Below, in pieces: positions 1 through 5,331 of a stretch of DNA of 5,605 nucleotides. Source of the DNA: Entomomonas sp964395065 (GTDB lineage Bacteria > Pseudomonadota > Gammaproteobacteria > Pseudomonadales > Pseudomonadaceae). Numbering within the stretch: the first letter of the stretch is position 1; each line of letters opens with the position of its first letter. The notes beneath the pieces are model-generated. The model had not been told where the DNA came from, did not search any database, and saw only the letters and a list, made by a program, of their open reading frames with translations. Location: positions 1-5,605 of the forward strand of contig CAYNAM010000150.1 of NCBI GenBank assembly GCA_964395065.1, in the 5' to 3' direction. The position numbers were made by a program, and so were the translations under genes.

Positions 1-1265
1 TTCCAATAGCCTTTCATGACTTGTGGGCCTTTTATACAGAGCTCGCCACGCTCACCTAGTAATACCTCATTGCCATTATCATCTACAATTTTACATTTTG
101 TTGAAGGCAATGGTAAACCAATAGTGCCTGTTTGTACCCAATTTGGCAGTGGAGGGTTTGCACTAATCACAGGGCTTGCTTCTGTCATGCCATAGCCTTC
201 ACAAATTTGGCAGCCTGTTAGTTTTTGCCAGCGCTCATTGGTGGCAGGTTGTAATGCCATACCGCCTGAGAGCGATAATTTCAAATGAGAAAAATCCAGT
301 TTTTTAAACTCTTCATTGCTTGCTAATGAAGCGAATAACGTATTTAATCCCACAAAGACAGTAAAGGGATATTTAGCGACTTCGTCAATCAACCCTTTTA
401 AATCACGGGGGTCTGTAATTAATACGTTATGCCCGCCTAACACCATCACCACCATGCAATGAATGGTAAAGGAGTAAATATGATAAAGCGGCAGTGGCGA
501 TATAACCACTTCTTCTGCCTCAGATAACCCCACCCCCATAAAATACTTTGACTGCATCATATTAGCCACAAGATTTCTATGGGTTAGCGATGCACCTTTA
601 GCAATACCCGTTGTACCACCAGTGTATTGTAAAATGGCAATGTCTTCTGATTGCGGTATGTTTTCTTTAAACGTTTTATTCGCGCCTACTTTTAAAGCAT
701 GTCTTAACGAAACACTGTTGTTGATGTGATAGGGCTTAACCAGTTTTTTAACATGTTTTACGGCAAAGTTAGTGACAATACGTTTTAAGGGCGGTAAAAA
801 ATCACCAATTTCACCAATAATGACTTGCTGTACTTTGGTTTTAGGTACGACCTCTTGCACCATATGCGCACTGGTTGATAAGCAAACAACTACTTTTGCC
901 TCAGCATCATTAAATTGATGCTCCATCTCCCTTAGGGTATACATAGGGTTAGTATTAACCACAATAAACCCTGCGCGAATAATGCCAAAAATAACCACAG
1001 GATATTGCAACGTATTGGGTAACTGAACAGCAATACGGTCACCTTTATTTAGATCAGGAATACTTTGTAAGTAAGCTGCAAATTGTACGGATAGTTGATC
1101 AATTTCACGATAAGTTAATGTTCTTCCCATATTAGTAAATGCTGGTTTATCAGCAAACTTTTTACAAGACTCATGAAAGACATCAAGAACACTGCTGTAG
1201 GCATCTGCATCTATCTCGTAAGGTATAACGTCTGGATACTTGTCTTGCCAAAAATTCTCGTACAT
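1..1265 (-). CDS. fadD: Long-chain fatty acid-CoA ligase FadD, C-terminus cut by window edge
   Basis: This is the N-terminal 421 codons of an ANL-superfamily acyl-CoA synthetase. The enzyme uses ATP to convert a free fatty acid to acyl-AMP and then acyl-CoA, at the inner face of the cytoplasmic membrane, feeding beta-oxidation or lipid synthesis. The protein opens MYENFWQDKYPDVIP and aligns from its start with E. coli FadD (561 aa, recalled). Visible motifs are the AMP/phosphate-binding loop YTGGTTGIAKGA from Tyr214 (Tyr213 in E. coli), LPLYHIY around Tyr261, YPFTVFVGLNTLF, and the adenylation motif EGYGMTE at 356-362. The frame is open to the left edge, ending at GPQVMKGYW. About 140 residues, including the FACS signature and the C-terminal lid domain, are therefore outside the window; this is not a biological truncation. 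The ATG at 1265 is preceded by AAGGAA. The gene is divergent from the SHS transporter. The family call is very secure; chain-length preference cannot be read. Confidence 0.96.
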   Translation of the reverse strand, partial: MYENFWQDKYPDVIPYEIDADAYSSVLDVFHESCKKFADKPAFTNMGRTLTYREIDQLSVQFAAYLQSIPDLNKGDRIAVQLPNTLQYPVVIFGIIRAGFIVVNTNPMYTLREMEHQFNDAEAKVVVCLSTSAHMVQEVVPKTKVQQVIIGEIGDFLPPLKRIVTNFAVKHVKKLVKPYHINNSVSLRHALKVGANKTFKENIPQSEDIAILQYTGGTTGIAKGASLTHRNLVANMMQSKYFMGVGLSEAEEVVISPLPLYHIYSFTIHCMVVMVLGGHNVLITDPRDLKGLIDEVAKYPFTVFVGLNTLFASLASNEEFKKLDFSHLKLSLSGGMALQPATNERWQKLTGCQICEGYGMTEASPVISANPPLPNWVQTGTIGLPLPSTKCKIVDDNGNEVLLGERGELCIKGPQVMKGYW

Positions 1266-1270
1266 AAAAA

Positions 1271-1276
1271 TTCCTT
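1271..1276 (-). promoter_or_regulatory. Ribosome binding site of fadD
   Basis: AAGGAA on the minus strand, 5 nt upstream of the ATG at 1265. It supports that start, which also matches the N-terminus of known FadD proteins. Confidence 0.75.
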
Positions 1277-1288
1277 ATCATCAAATTT

Positions 1289-1302
1289 CAAACTAACGTT
1301 TT
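1289..1302 (-). promoter_or_regulatory. PsrA-like palindrome in the fadD leader
   Basis: The + strand reads CAAACTAACGTTTT, with perfect half-sites AAAC (1290-1293) and GTTT (1298-1301) around a 4-nt spacer. In pseudomonads the TetR-family fatty-acid sensor PsrA binds (G/C)AAAC-N2-4-GTTT(G/C). This site fits except for its last base. It lies 24 nt upstream of the fadD start and just downstream of the best promoter candidate, where a repressor would block transcription. That placement next to a fatty-acid gene is what makes it credible. In AT-rich DNA an 8-base palindrome can also arise by chance, and no psrA gene is visible in the window. Confidence 0.38.
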
Positions 1303-1312
1303 ATTTTTATCT

Positions 1313-1340
1313 AATTTAGCACAATCAATGAGGATGCCAA
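1313..1340 (-). promoter_or_regulatory. Candidate sigma-70 promoter of fadD
   Basis: On the minus strand TTGGCA (1340-1335, five of six consensus bases) is followed after 16 nt by TAAATT (1318-1313, four of six). Transcription would start near 1306, giving a leader of about 40 nt that contains the PsrA-like palindrome. The region is so AT-rich that other -10-like hexamers exist, so this is the best of several options. Confidence 0.4.
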
Positions 1341-1447
1341 TAAACGATGTGTAAAAATTATTAAAAACACGCATGAATGTATATATAAATAACCAACTAC
1401 CACTCTCAGCATTAATAACGCTATTTTAACCGTTTTAATGGGTATTT

Positions 1448-1474
1448 TTGAAAATAAATAAAAATTTATATAAA
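1448..1474 (+). promoter_or_regulatory. Weak candidate promoter of the SHS transporter
   Basis: TTGAAA (1448-1453) is followed after 15 nt by TATAAA (1469-1474). Both hexamers are close to consensus but the spacer is short. The site would give a leader of roughly 135 nt before the ATG at 1619. An inverted repeat (TTTGAAA/TTTCAAA) brackets it. Chance matches are common in DNA this rich in A and T. Confidence 0.22.
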
Positions 1475-1602
1475 AATTTCAAATAGCTATTACCTAAATT
1501 AAAATTTTCTACAAAGCAAAAATATAAAAAAAGAAACTTACTACAAAATGAAGAGTCAGATAGTAAAAGTATGACTAAAAATAACAAACATAAAATAATA
1601 AC

Positions 1603-1607
1603 TGGAG
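1603..1607 (+). promoter_or_regulatory. Ribosome binding site deciding the transporter start
   Basis: TGGAG ends 11 nt before the ATG at 1619, a slightly long but usable spacing. The upstream in-frame ATG at 1571 has no comparable purine-rich site at a good distance. The 16 extra residues it would add are polar and unlike the usual short N-terminus of this family. Confidence 0.5.
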
Positions 1608-1618
1608 TACGATTTACT

Positions 1619-2818
1619 ATGTCACAGTGGACACTAAAACAAAAAAGTGCAGTCTTTGCTGCCGTTAGCTGTTGGGTACTTGATGCTTTTGATTTCTTTT
1701 TATTAGTCTTCGTTTTTAGCGATATAGCCAAAAGCTTTGCTGTCAGTATTGAAGAGGTCTCACTTGCCGTCTTCTTAACACTTGCGGCACGCCCTATTGG
1801 AGCATTATTACTGGGCAGGCTTGCAGAAAAGTATGGACGCAAACCCCTACTCATCATTAATGTCATTATCTTTTCAAGCTTAGAGTTTGCCTCAGCATTT
1901 GCTCCTACATTGTTTATTTTCTTAACAATTCGATTTGTTTATGGCATTGCCATGGGAGGGATTTGGGGGGTAGCATCCTCGCTTGCACTTGAAACAGCAC
2001 CAGAACGATCAAGAGGTTTTGTTTCTGGCTTATTCCAAGCAGGGTATCCTGCCGGCTATTTACTTGCCGCCATTGTCTTTGGTTCACTTTATAGTTTATT
2101 AGGTTGGCAAAATTTATTTATCATTGGTTCATTGCCTATTTTCCTTGCTCTATATATTTGGCTTGCTGTTGATGAGTCGCCTGTGTGGTTGGCCTCTAAA
2201 CAAAAAGAAAAAACCAATACACCATTACTGCCCATTATAAAAAATAATTGGAAACTTTGTTTATATGCTGTGTTACTTATGACTTGCTTCAACTTTTTGA
2301 GCCATGGAACGCAAGATGCCTATCCCATTTTCCTTGAGAAACAACAAGGCTTTAATCCTCACACTATCAGTATCATTGCTATTGGCTACAATATTGCCTC
2401 TATTCTAGGCGGTATTTTCTTTGGCAGTCTATCAGCTAAAATTGGTCGTCGTAATGCCATCATTATTGCAGCGGCACTAGCTCTACCAGCTATTCCTCTA
2501 TGGGCTTTCGCTTCGGGTTCGATCACGCTTGGCATTGGAGCATTTATTATGCAGTTTATGGTTCAAGGAGCTTGGGGGGTGATACCTGTTTACTTAAATG
2601 AGTTAATGCCAGAGGGTGCTCGTGCGGTATTACCTGGTTTTGTTTATCAATTGGGTAATTTGTTAGCTTCAATGAATCTATCACTACAAATTTATATTGC
2701 GAACCACTCAAATGGCAGTTATAGCATAGCGTTAGCAACTGTAGCAGGTTGTGCAGCCATTGGCATTCTATTATTCATGTTATTAGGTGCCAATAAATTT
2801 GCGACTAAAAAAATATAA
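1619..2818 (+). CDS. MFS carboxylate transporter, sialate:H+ / lactate (SHS, Jen1-like) family
   Basis: A 399-residue inner-membrane proton symporter of the major facilitator superfamily, with about 12 predicted helices in two halves. The loop 2-3 signature GRLAEKYGRKP is at 66-76, with its second-half echo GSLSAKIGRR at 269-278. Asp22 and Asp25 lie in helix 1 (CWVLDAFDFFLL). The deciding feature is NFLSHGTQD at 225-233, at the start of the second half. It matches the NXX[S/T]HX[S/T]QDXXXT motif known from yeast Jen1 lactate permease and its relatives; only the final Thr differs (Ile237). A small monocarboxylate such as lactate or pyruvate is therefore a likely substrate, though sialate and aromatic-acid carriers are neighbouring families. 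The start at 1619 is preferred for its ribosome site; an in-frame ATG at 1571 would give 415 aa. It is divergent from fadD and 62 nt ahead of a small secreted-protein gene. Confidence 0.88.
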   Translation: MSQWTLKQKSAVFAAVSCWVLDAFDFFLLVFVFSDIAKSFAVSIEEVSLAVFLTLAARPIGALLLGRLAEKYGRKPLLIINVIIFSSLEFASAFAPTLFIFLTIRFVYGIAMGGIWGVASSLALETAPERSRGFVSGLFQAGYPAGYLLAAIVFGSLYSLLGWQNLFIIGSLPIFLALYIWLAVDESPVWLASKQKEKTNTPLLPIIKNNWKLCLYAVLLMTCFNFLSHGTQDAYPIFLEKQQGFNPHTISIIAIGYNIASILGGIFFGSLSAKIGRRNAIIIAAALALPAIPLWAFASGSITLGIGAFIMQFMVQGAWGVIPVYLNELMPEGARAVLPGFVYQLGNLLASMNLSLQIYIANHSNGSYSIALATVAGCAAIGILLFMLLGANKFATKKI

Positions 2819-2824
2819 AAGTAA

Positions 2825-2852
2825 TAGACAATACCTCTGTATTGATTATTAT
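2825..2852 (+). promoter_or_regulatory. Candidate promoter of the small secreted-protein gene
   Basis: TAGACA (2825-2830) and TATTAT (2847-2852) each match five of six sigma-70 consensus bases, separated by 16 nt. Transcription would start near 2859, leaving a leader of about 22 nt. The -10 lies in the loop of the inverted repeat at 2833-2871, so such a transcript would carry only the right arm and could not form the hairpin. Confidence 0.4.
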
Positions 2853-2871
2853 ATACACAAAATACAGAGGT
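2833..2871 (+). repeat. Perfect 11-bp inverted repeat (hairpin) covering a ribosome binding site
   Basis: ACCTCTGTATT (2833-2843) and AATACAGAGGT (2861-2871) are exact reverse complements around a 17-nt loop. The hairpin begins 15 nt after the transporter stop, so it could end that transcript. The following bases (CTTATTGCT) are only a poor U-tract, which makes a strong intrinsic terminator doubtful. The right arm contains AGAGG, the ribosome binding site of the gene starting at 2881. In a transcript reading through from the transporter, that site would be paired. Confidence 0.8.
2866..2871 (+). promoter_or_regulatory. Ribosome binding site of the small secreted-protein gene, inside the hairpin
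   Basis: AGAGGT ends 9 nt before the ATG at 2881, a suitable spacing. It forms part of the right arm of the inverted repeat and pairs with ACCTCT at 2833-2838. Confidence 0.6.
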
Positions 2872-2880
2872 CTTATTGCT

Positions 2881-3216
2881 ATGCTTCAAAAAACATTACT
2901 ATTTTTATGTCTGCTACCCACGTTAACTTTTGCAGAATCAGTCTGTTTAGAAGGCCCCTCTGGCCGTGGTTGCCACACTGTGGATATGAATGGTGAAGTG
3001 TTCAAACCGAATAGGACTAACCTAGAGGTTAGACCTCCTCTAGGGCGTAATATTACGTCTAACTTAAAAACTGCGCCTACTAATCAAGTGGCATCAACTA
3101 ATAATCGTCGTACTTTTAGACTTAACGCAGCAGAACAGCGTATTCGCCAAAAAGCACAAATCATAGAAGCGCGAGCTCAAGCAAGACGAAACTTAGCTGG
3201 CGCTAATAGTAATTAA
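2881..3216 (+). CDS. Small secreted protein of unknown function
   Basis: A 111-residue protein that I do not recognise. It opens with a clear Sec signal peptide, MLQKTLLFLCLLPTLTFA, with likely cleavage after Ala18 (TFA/ES), leaving about 93 residues in the periplasm or outside. There is no lipobox at the cleavage site. The mature part has two cysteines, Cys22 and Cys31, spaced to form one small disulfide loop (CLEGPSGRGC). A low-complexity Asn/Thr/Pro/Arg linker follows (about 42-78). The C-terminus (about 82-105) is Arg-, Ala- and Gln-rich and looks like a basic amphipathic helix. The mature chain has about 15 Lys/Arg against 7 Asp/Glu, so it is strongly cationic. The ATG at 2881 is chosen because it starts the signal peptide and has a ribosome site; an in-frame TTG at 2842 would add 13 residues that spoil this arrangement. 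It converges on bioA with 16 nt between the stops. Confidence 0.75.
   Translation: MLQKTLLFLCLLPTLTFAESVCLEGPSGRGCHTVDMNGEVFKPNRTNLEVRPPLGRNITSNLKTAPTNQVASTNNRRTFRLNAAEQRIRQKAQIIEARAQARRNLAGANSN
3021..3044 (+). repeat. 8-bp inverted repeat inside the small secreted-protein gene
   Basis: CCTAGAGG (3021-3028) and CCTCTAGG (3037-3044) are perfect reverse complements around an 8-nt loop. A competing 5-bp stem uses GAGGT (3025-3029) and ACCTC (3033-3037). It codes for Leu-Glu-Val-Arg-Pro-Pro-Leu. No poly-U follows, so it is not a terminator. Its effect, if any, is unknown. Confidence 0.5.
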
Positions 3217-3232
3217 ATTAATCGATAAACAC

Positions 3233-4633
3233 TCATGCGGGAGCTTGATAATGACCTGCAACTTGTTCCACTTTACCAACGGGTTTATGAGTGGCTATGT
3301 TTATCGCTTCAATGGTGATACCAGCCATCCAGTTAATTTGCTCAGGGGTAATAATATAGGGCGGCATAAAATACACCACATTGCCTATAGGCCGCAACAA
3401 CAACCCTTGACTTAATGCATACTGGAACACCTGTAAGCCTCTTCGCTCCTGCCATGGAAAAGGCTCTTTAGTTTGCTTATTAGCCACCATTTCAATAGCA
3501 ACCACCATACCTGTTTGGCGTACATCCCCAACATGAGGATGAGCTTTTAACGAGGCCACTGCATTGGCTAAACATGCACTGAGTATACGATTTTTTTCAA
3601 TCACTTGCTCCGATTGAAAAATATCTAATGTAGCTAACGCTGCCGCACTGGCTAATGGATTACCTGTGTAGCTGTGTGAGTGTAAAAAAGCCTTTAACGT
3701 CTTATAATCATCGTAAAAAGCTTGATAAATAGTATTACTCGTCATACACACTGACATCGGTAAATAACCACCTGTTAAGGCTTTAGACAAACATAAAAAG
3801 TCAGGGCTAATATTGGCTTGCTCACACGCAAATAAAGTGCCTGTACGGCCAAAGCCAACCGCAATTTCATCCAATATTAGATGAACTTGATACTCATCAC
3901 ATACTTCTCTGAGCCTCTGCAAATAGACAGGATGATACATCCGCATCCCTCCAGCACATTGAATCAAGGGCTCTACGATGACAGCGGCTACTTGCTGATG
4001 ATTTTCTGCAATTGCTTTTTCCATCTCTTTGAACATCAGCAGTGAATGTTCCTCTTCACTCACGCCCTCTGCTCTGAGATAACAATCAGGTGATGACACT
4101 TTAATCACATCAAACAATAGCGCTTTATAGGTTTCCGTGAAAATAGAAACATCGCCTACAGACATTGCTGCAACCGTTTCACCATGATAACTATTGGTCA
4201 GTGTAATAAACTTTTTCTTCTGAGATTTGCCTTGATTTAGCCAATAGTGAAAACTCATCTTCAATGCAATTTCAATACAAGATGAACCATTATCAGCAAA
4301 GAAGCAGCGGTCTAAACCATTGGGAGTAACCTCAACTAAGCGTTCAGCTAACTCAATAATAGGTTGATGAGTAAAACCTGCCATAATCACATGTTCGAGT
4401 TGGTCTACCTGTGCCTTAATTCGTTGATTAATTTTAGGATTCGCATGCCCAAAAACATTGACCCACCATGAACTAATGGCATCTAAATATCGATTACCCT
4501 CAAAATCTTCTAACCAAATCCCCTCGCCTTTTTTAATAGGAATTAAAGGCAATTGCTCGTGGTCTTTCATTTGTGTGCAAGGGTGCCATAACACAGCTAA
4601 ATCACGTGCCATCCAGTCATCATTTAGACTCAT
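3233..4633 (-). CDS. bioA: Adenosylmethionine-8-amino-7-oxononanoate aminotransferase
   Basis: BioA transfers an amino group, normally from S-adenosylmethionine, to KAPA to make 7,8-diaminopelargonate (DAPA) in biotin synthesis. It is a cytosolic, PLP-dependent class III aminotransferase and usually a dimer. The 466-residue protein is complete. Expected features are WHPCTQMKDH at 16-25, SSWWVNVFGH in the substrate pocket (54-63), DNGSSCIEIALKM for phosphate binding (114-126), Tyr149 in NSYHGET, Asp255 in LDEIAVGFGRTG contacting the PLP ring nitrogen, and the Schiff-base lysine Lys284 in CLSKALTGGY. HSYTGNPLA (320-328) and Arg414 in RPIGNVVYFMPPY, for the substrate carboxylate, follow. It is longer than E. 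coli BioA (429 aa), partly from residues about 185-210, as in Pseudomonas-type BioA. The start overlaps the end of bioD by 14 nt and has its own strong ribosome site, so coupled translation is likely. It is the last gene of its operon. Confidence 0.97.
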   Translation of the reverse strand: MSLNDDWMARDLAVLWHPCTQMKDHEQLPLIPIKKGEGIWLEDFEGNRYLDAISSWWVNVFGHANPKINQRIKAQVDQLEHVIMAGFTHQPIIELAERLVEVTPNGLDRCFFADNGSSCIEIALKMSFHYWLNQGKSQKKKFITLTNSYHGETVAAMSVGDVSIFTETYKALLFDVIKVSSPDCYLRAEGVSEEEHSLLMFKEMEKAIAENHQQVAAVIVEPLIQCAGGMRMYHPVYLQRLREVCDEYQVHLILDEIAVGFGRTGTLFACEQANISPDFLCLSKALTGGYLPMSVCMTSNTIYQAFYDDYKTLKAFLHSHSYTGNPLASAAALATLDIFQSEQVIEKNRILSACLANAVASLKAHPHVGDVRQTGMVVAIEMVANKQTKEPFPWQERRGLQVFQYALSQGLLLRPIGNVVYFMPPYIITPEQINWMAGITIEAINIATHKPVGKVEQVAGHYQAPA

Positions 4634-5327
4634 TTTTATCTCCTAACATCGCTGTAATGTCTAAGTAATTCGCCACTTGCTGAGCATTTGGTTGTTGTAA
4701 ATAGGGTACTTGCCCCAAGCATGGCAAATTCAGATGCTTTTGTAATGTCTCTACGTTTTCAGATAAACGCGACATTTTAGGATCAACGATATTAGCCACC
4801 CAACCAGCAATCGTTAAGCCCTCTGACAAGATAGCTTGCTTAGTTAGCAGCGCATGGTTAACACAACCTAAGCGAACCCCAACCACTAAAACCACAGGAA
4901 GCTTTAACTGCATTGCCAAGTCAGAAAGGTACTCGCACTCATTAAGGGGAACTTGCCAACCACCAGCCCCTTCAACGACTGTAAAATCAGCACTTTTCTC
5001 TAAAACACTTTGAACTTTAGGCAATAATGTAGCAACTGATAATAATTGTTTGGTTTCAAGAGCGGCAATATGAGGAGCTATCGCCGGTTGAAATGCAATC
5101 GGATTAATCTCTGAGTAATTCAACGGTACTGTACATTGTTGCCATAAGGCTAGTGCATCTTCATTTCTTAATCCATCTACAGTCAACTCACAACCCGATG
5201 CAACAGGTTTTACGGCAGCAGTTGTCAGTTGTTTAGCTTTAGCGGCTGCTAACAAGCCACAAGCAATAGTAGTTTTACCAATTTCAGTATCAGTGCCTGT
5301 AATAAAAAAAGCATTCTTTAACGACAT
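4620..5327 (-). CDS. bioD: Dethiobiotin synthetase
   Basis: BioD uses ATP and CO2 to close the ureido ring of DAPA, giving dethiobiotin, the step after BioA. It is a cytosolic P-loop enzyme, usually a homodimer. The 235-residue protein is complete, against 225 in E. coli. The P-loop is GTDTEIGKTT at 11-20, with Lys18 and Thr19 for phosphate and magnesium. Lys40 and Ser44 in VKPVASG match the residues that bind the DAPA carbamate. EGAGG (119-123) is the second metal/ATP motif, and VRLGCVNHALLT (151-162) matches the E. coli LGCINHA segment. WVANIVDP (176-183) holds the Asn that contacts the adenine. The ATG at 5327 follows the bioC stop by 4 nt, and AAAGG (5339-5335) within the end of bioC serves as ribosome site. 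The gene overlaps bioA by 14 nt, so the enzymes for these consecutive steps are made from one message. Confidence 0.96.
   Translation of the reverse strand: MSLKNAFFITGTDTEIGKTTIACGLLAAAKAKQLTTAAVKPVASGCELTVDGLRNEDALALWQQCTVPLNYSEINPIAFQPAIAPHIAALETKQLLSVATLLPKVQSVLEKSADFTVVEGAGGWQVPLNECEYLSDLAMQLKLPVVLVVGVRLGCVNHALLTKQAILSEGLTIAGWVANIVDPKMSRLSENVETLQKHLNLPCLGQVPYLQQPNAQQVANYLDITAMLGDKNESK
4639..4644 (-). promoter_or_regulatory. Ribosome binding site of bioA, within bioD
   Basis: AGGAGA on the minus strand, 5 nt before the bioA ATG at 4633 and inside the last codons of bioD. A near-ideal site, it supports this start over the in-frame Met8 and fits translational coupling to bioD. Confidence 0.8.
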
Positions 5328-5331
5328 GTTA

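Larger units (their letters stand above)
1266..1618. other. AT-rich divergent intergenic region
   Basis: This 353-nt gap separates fadD (minus) from the SHS transporter (plus). It is strikingly AT-rich, especially 1441-1550, with long A runs, T runs and ATATAT stretches that would favour curvature or easy melting. I see no convincing gene in it. The fadD-proximal third holds the candidate fadD promoter and PsrA-like site. The transporter-proximal half holds a weak forward promoter and the inverted repeat TTTGAAA (1447-1453) / TTTCAAA (1477-1483). No tRNA, small-RNA terminator or riboswitch structure was recognised. Confidence 0.7.

Noticed and set aside
1349..1370. GTGT/ACAC inverted repeat as a possible CRP-type site
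   Set aside because: Only 4 bp per arm with a 14-nt spacer. It does not fit TGTGA-N6-TCACA and is expected by chance in AT-rich DNA.
1571..1618. Upstream ATG extending the transporter by 16 residues
   Set aside because: It lacks a good ribosome site, and the extension is polar and untypical. The ATG at 1619 has TGGAG upstream and gives the usual short cytoplasmic N-terminus.
1435..1866. 143-aa reverse open frame overlapping the transporter start
   Set aside because: Its N-terminal part is antisense to the well-supported transporter, and its C-terminal part is a Phe/Leu/Lys-rich translation of AT-rich intergenic DNA. No ribosome site or family pattern is visible.
2089..2738. Two short reverse frames (2089-2292, 2556-2738) inside the transporter
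   Set aside because: Both are antisense to conserved transporter helices and show no domain pattern or translation signal.
2842..2880. TTG start extending the small secreted protein by 13 residues
   Set aside because: The codon lies within the left arm of the hairpin without a ribosome site, and the added residues would precede an otherwise perfect signal peptide.
2833..2880. Strong intrinsic terminator for the transporter
   Set aside because: The stem is perfect, but its top is AT-rich, the loop is 17 nt long and the tail CTTATTGCT is a poor U-tract. I keep it as a hairpin with only possible weak terminator activity.
2787..2996. 69-aa forward frame across the transporter end and the small gene
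   Set aside because: It runs through the intergenic hairpin in another frame and has Cys/Tyr/Ile/Trp-rich random composition.
4458..4646. 62-aa forward frame opposite the bioA start
   Set aside because: It is antisense to a highly conserved part of BioA and has no recognisable features.
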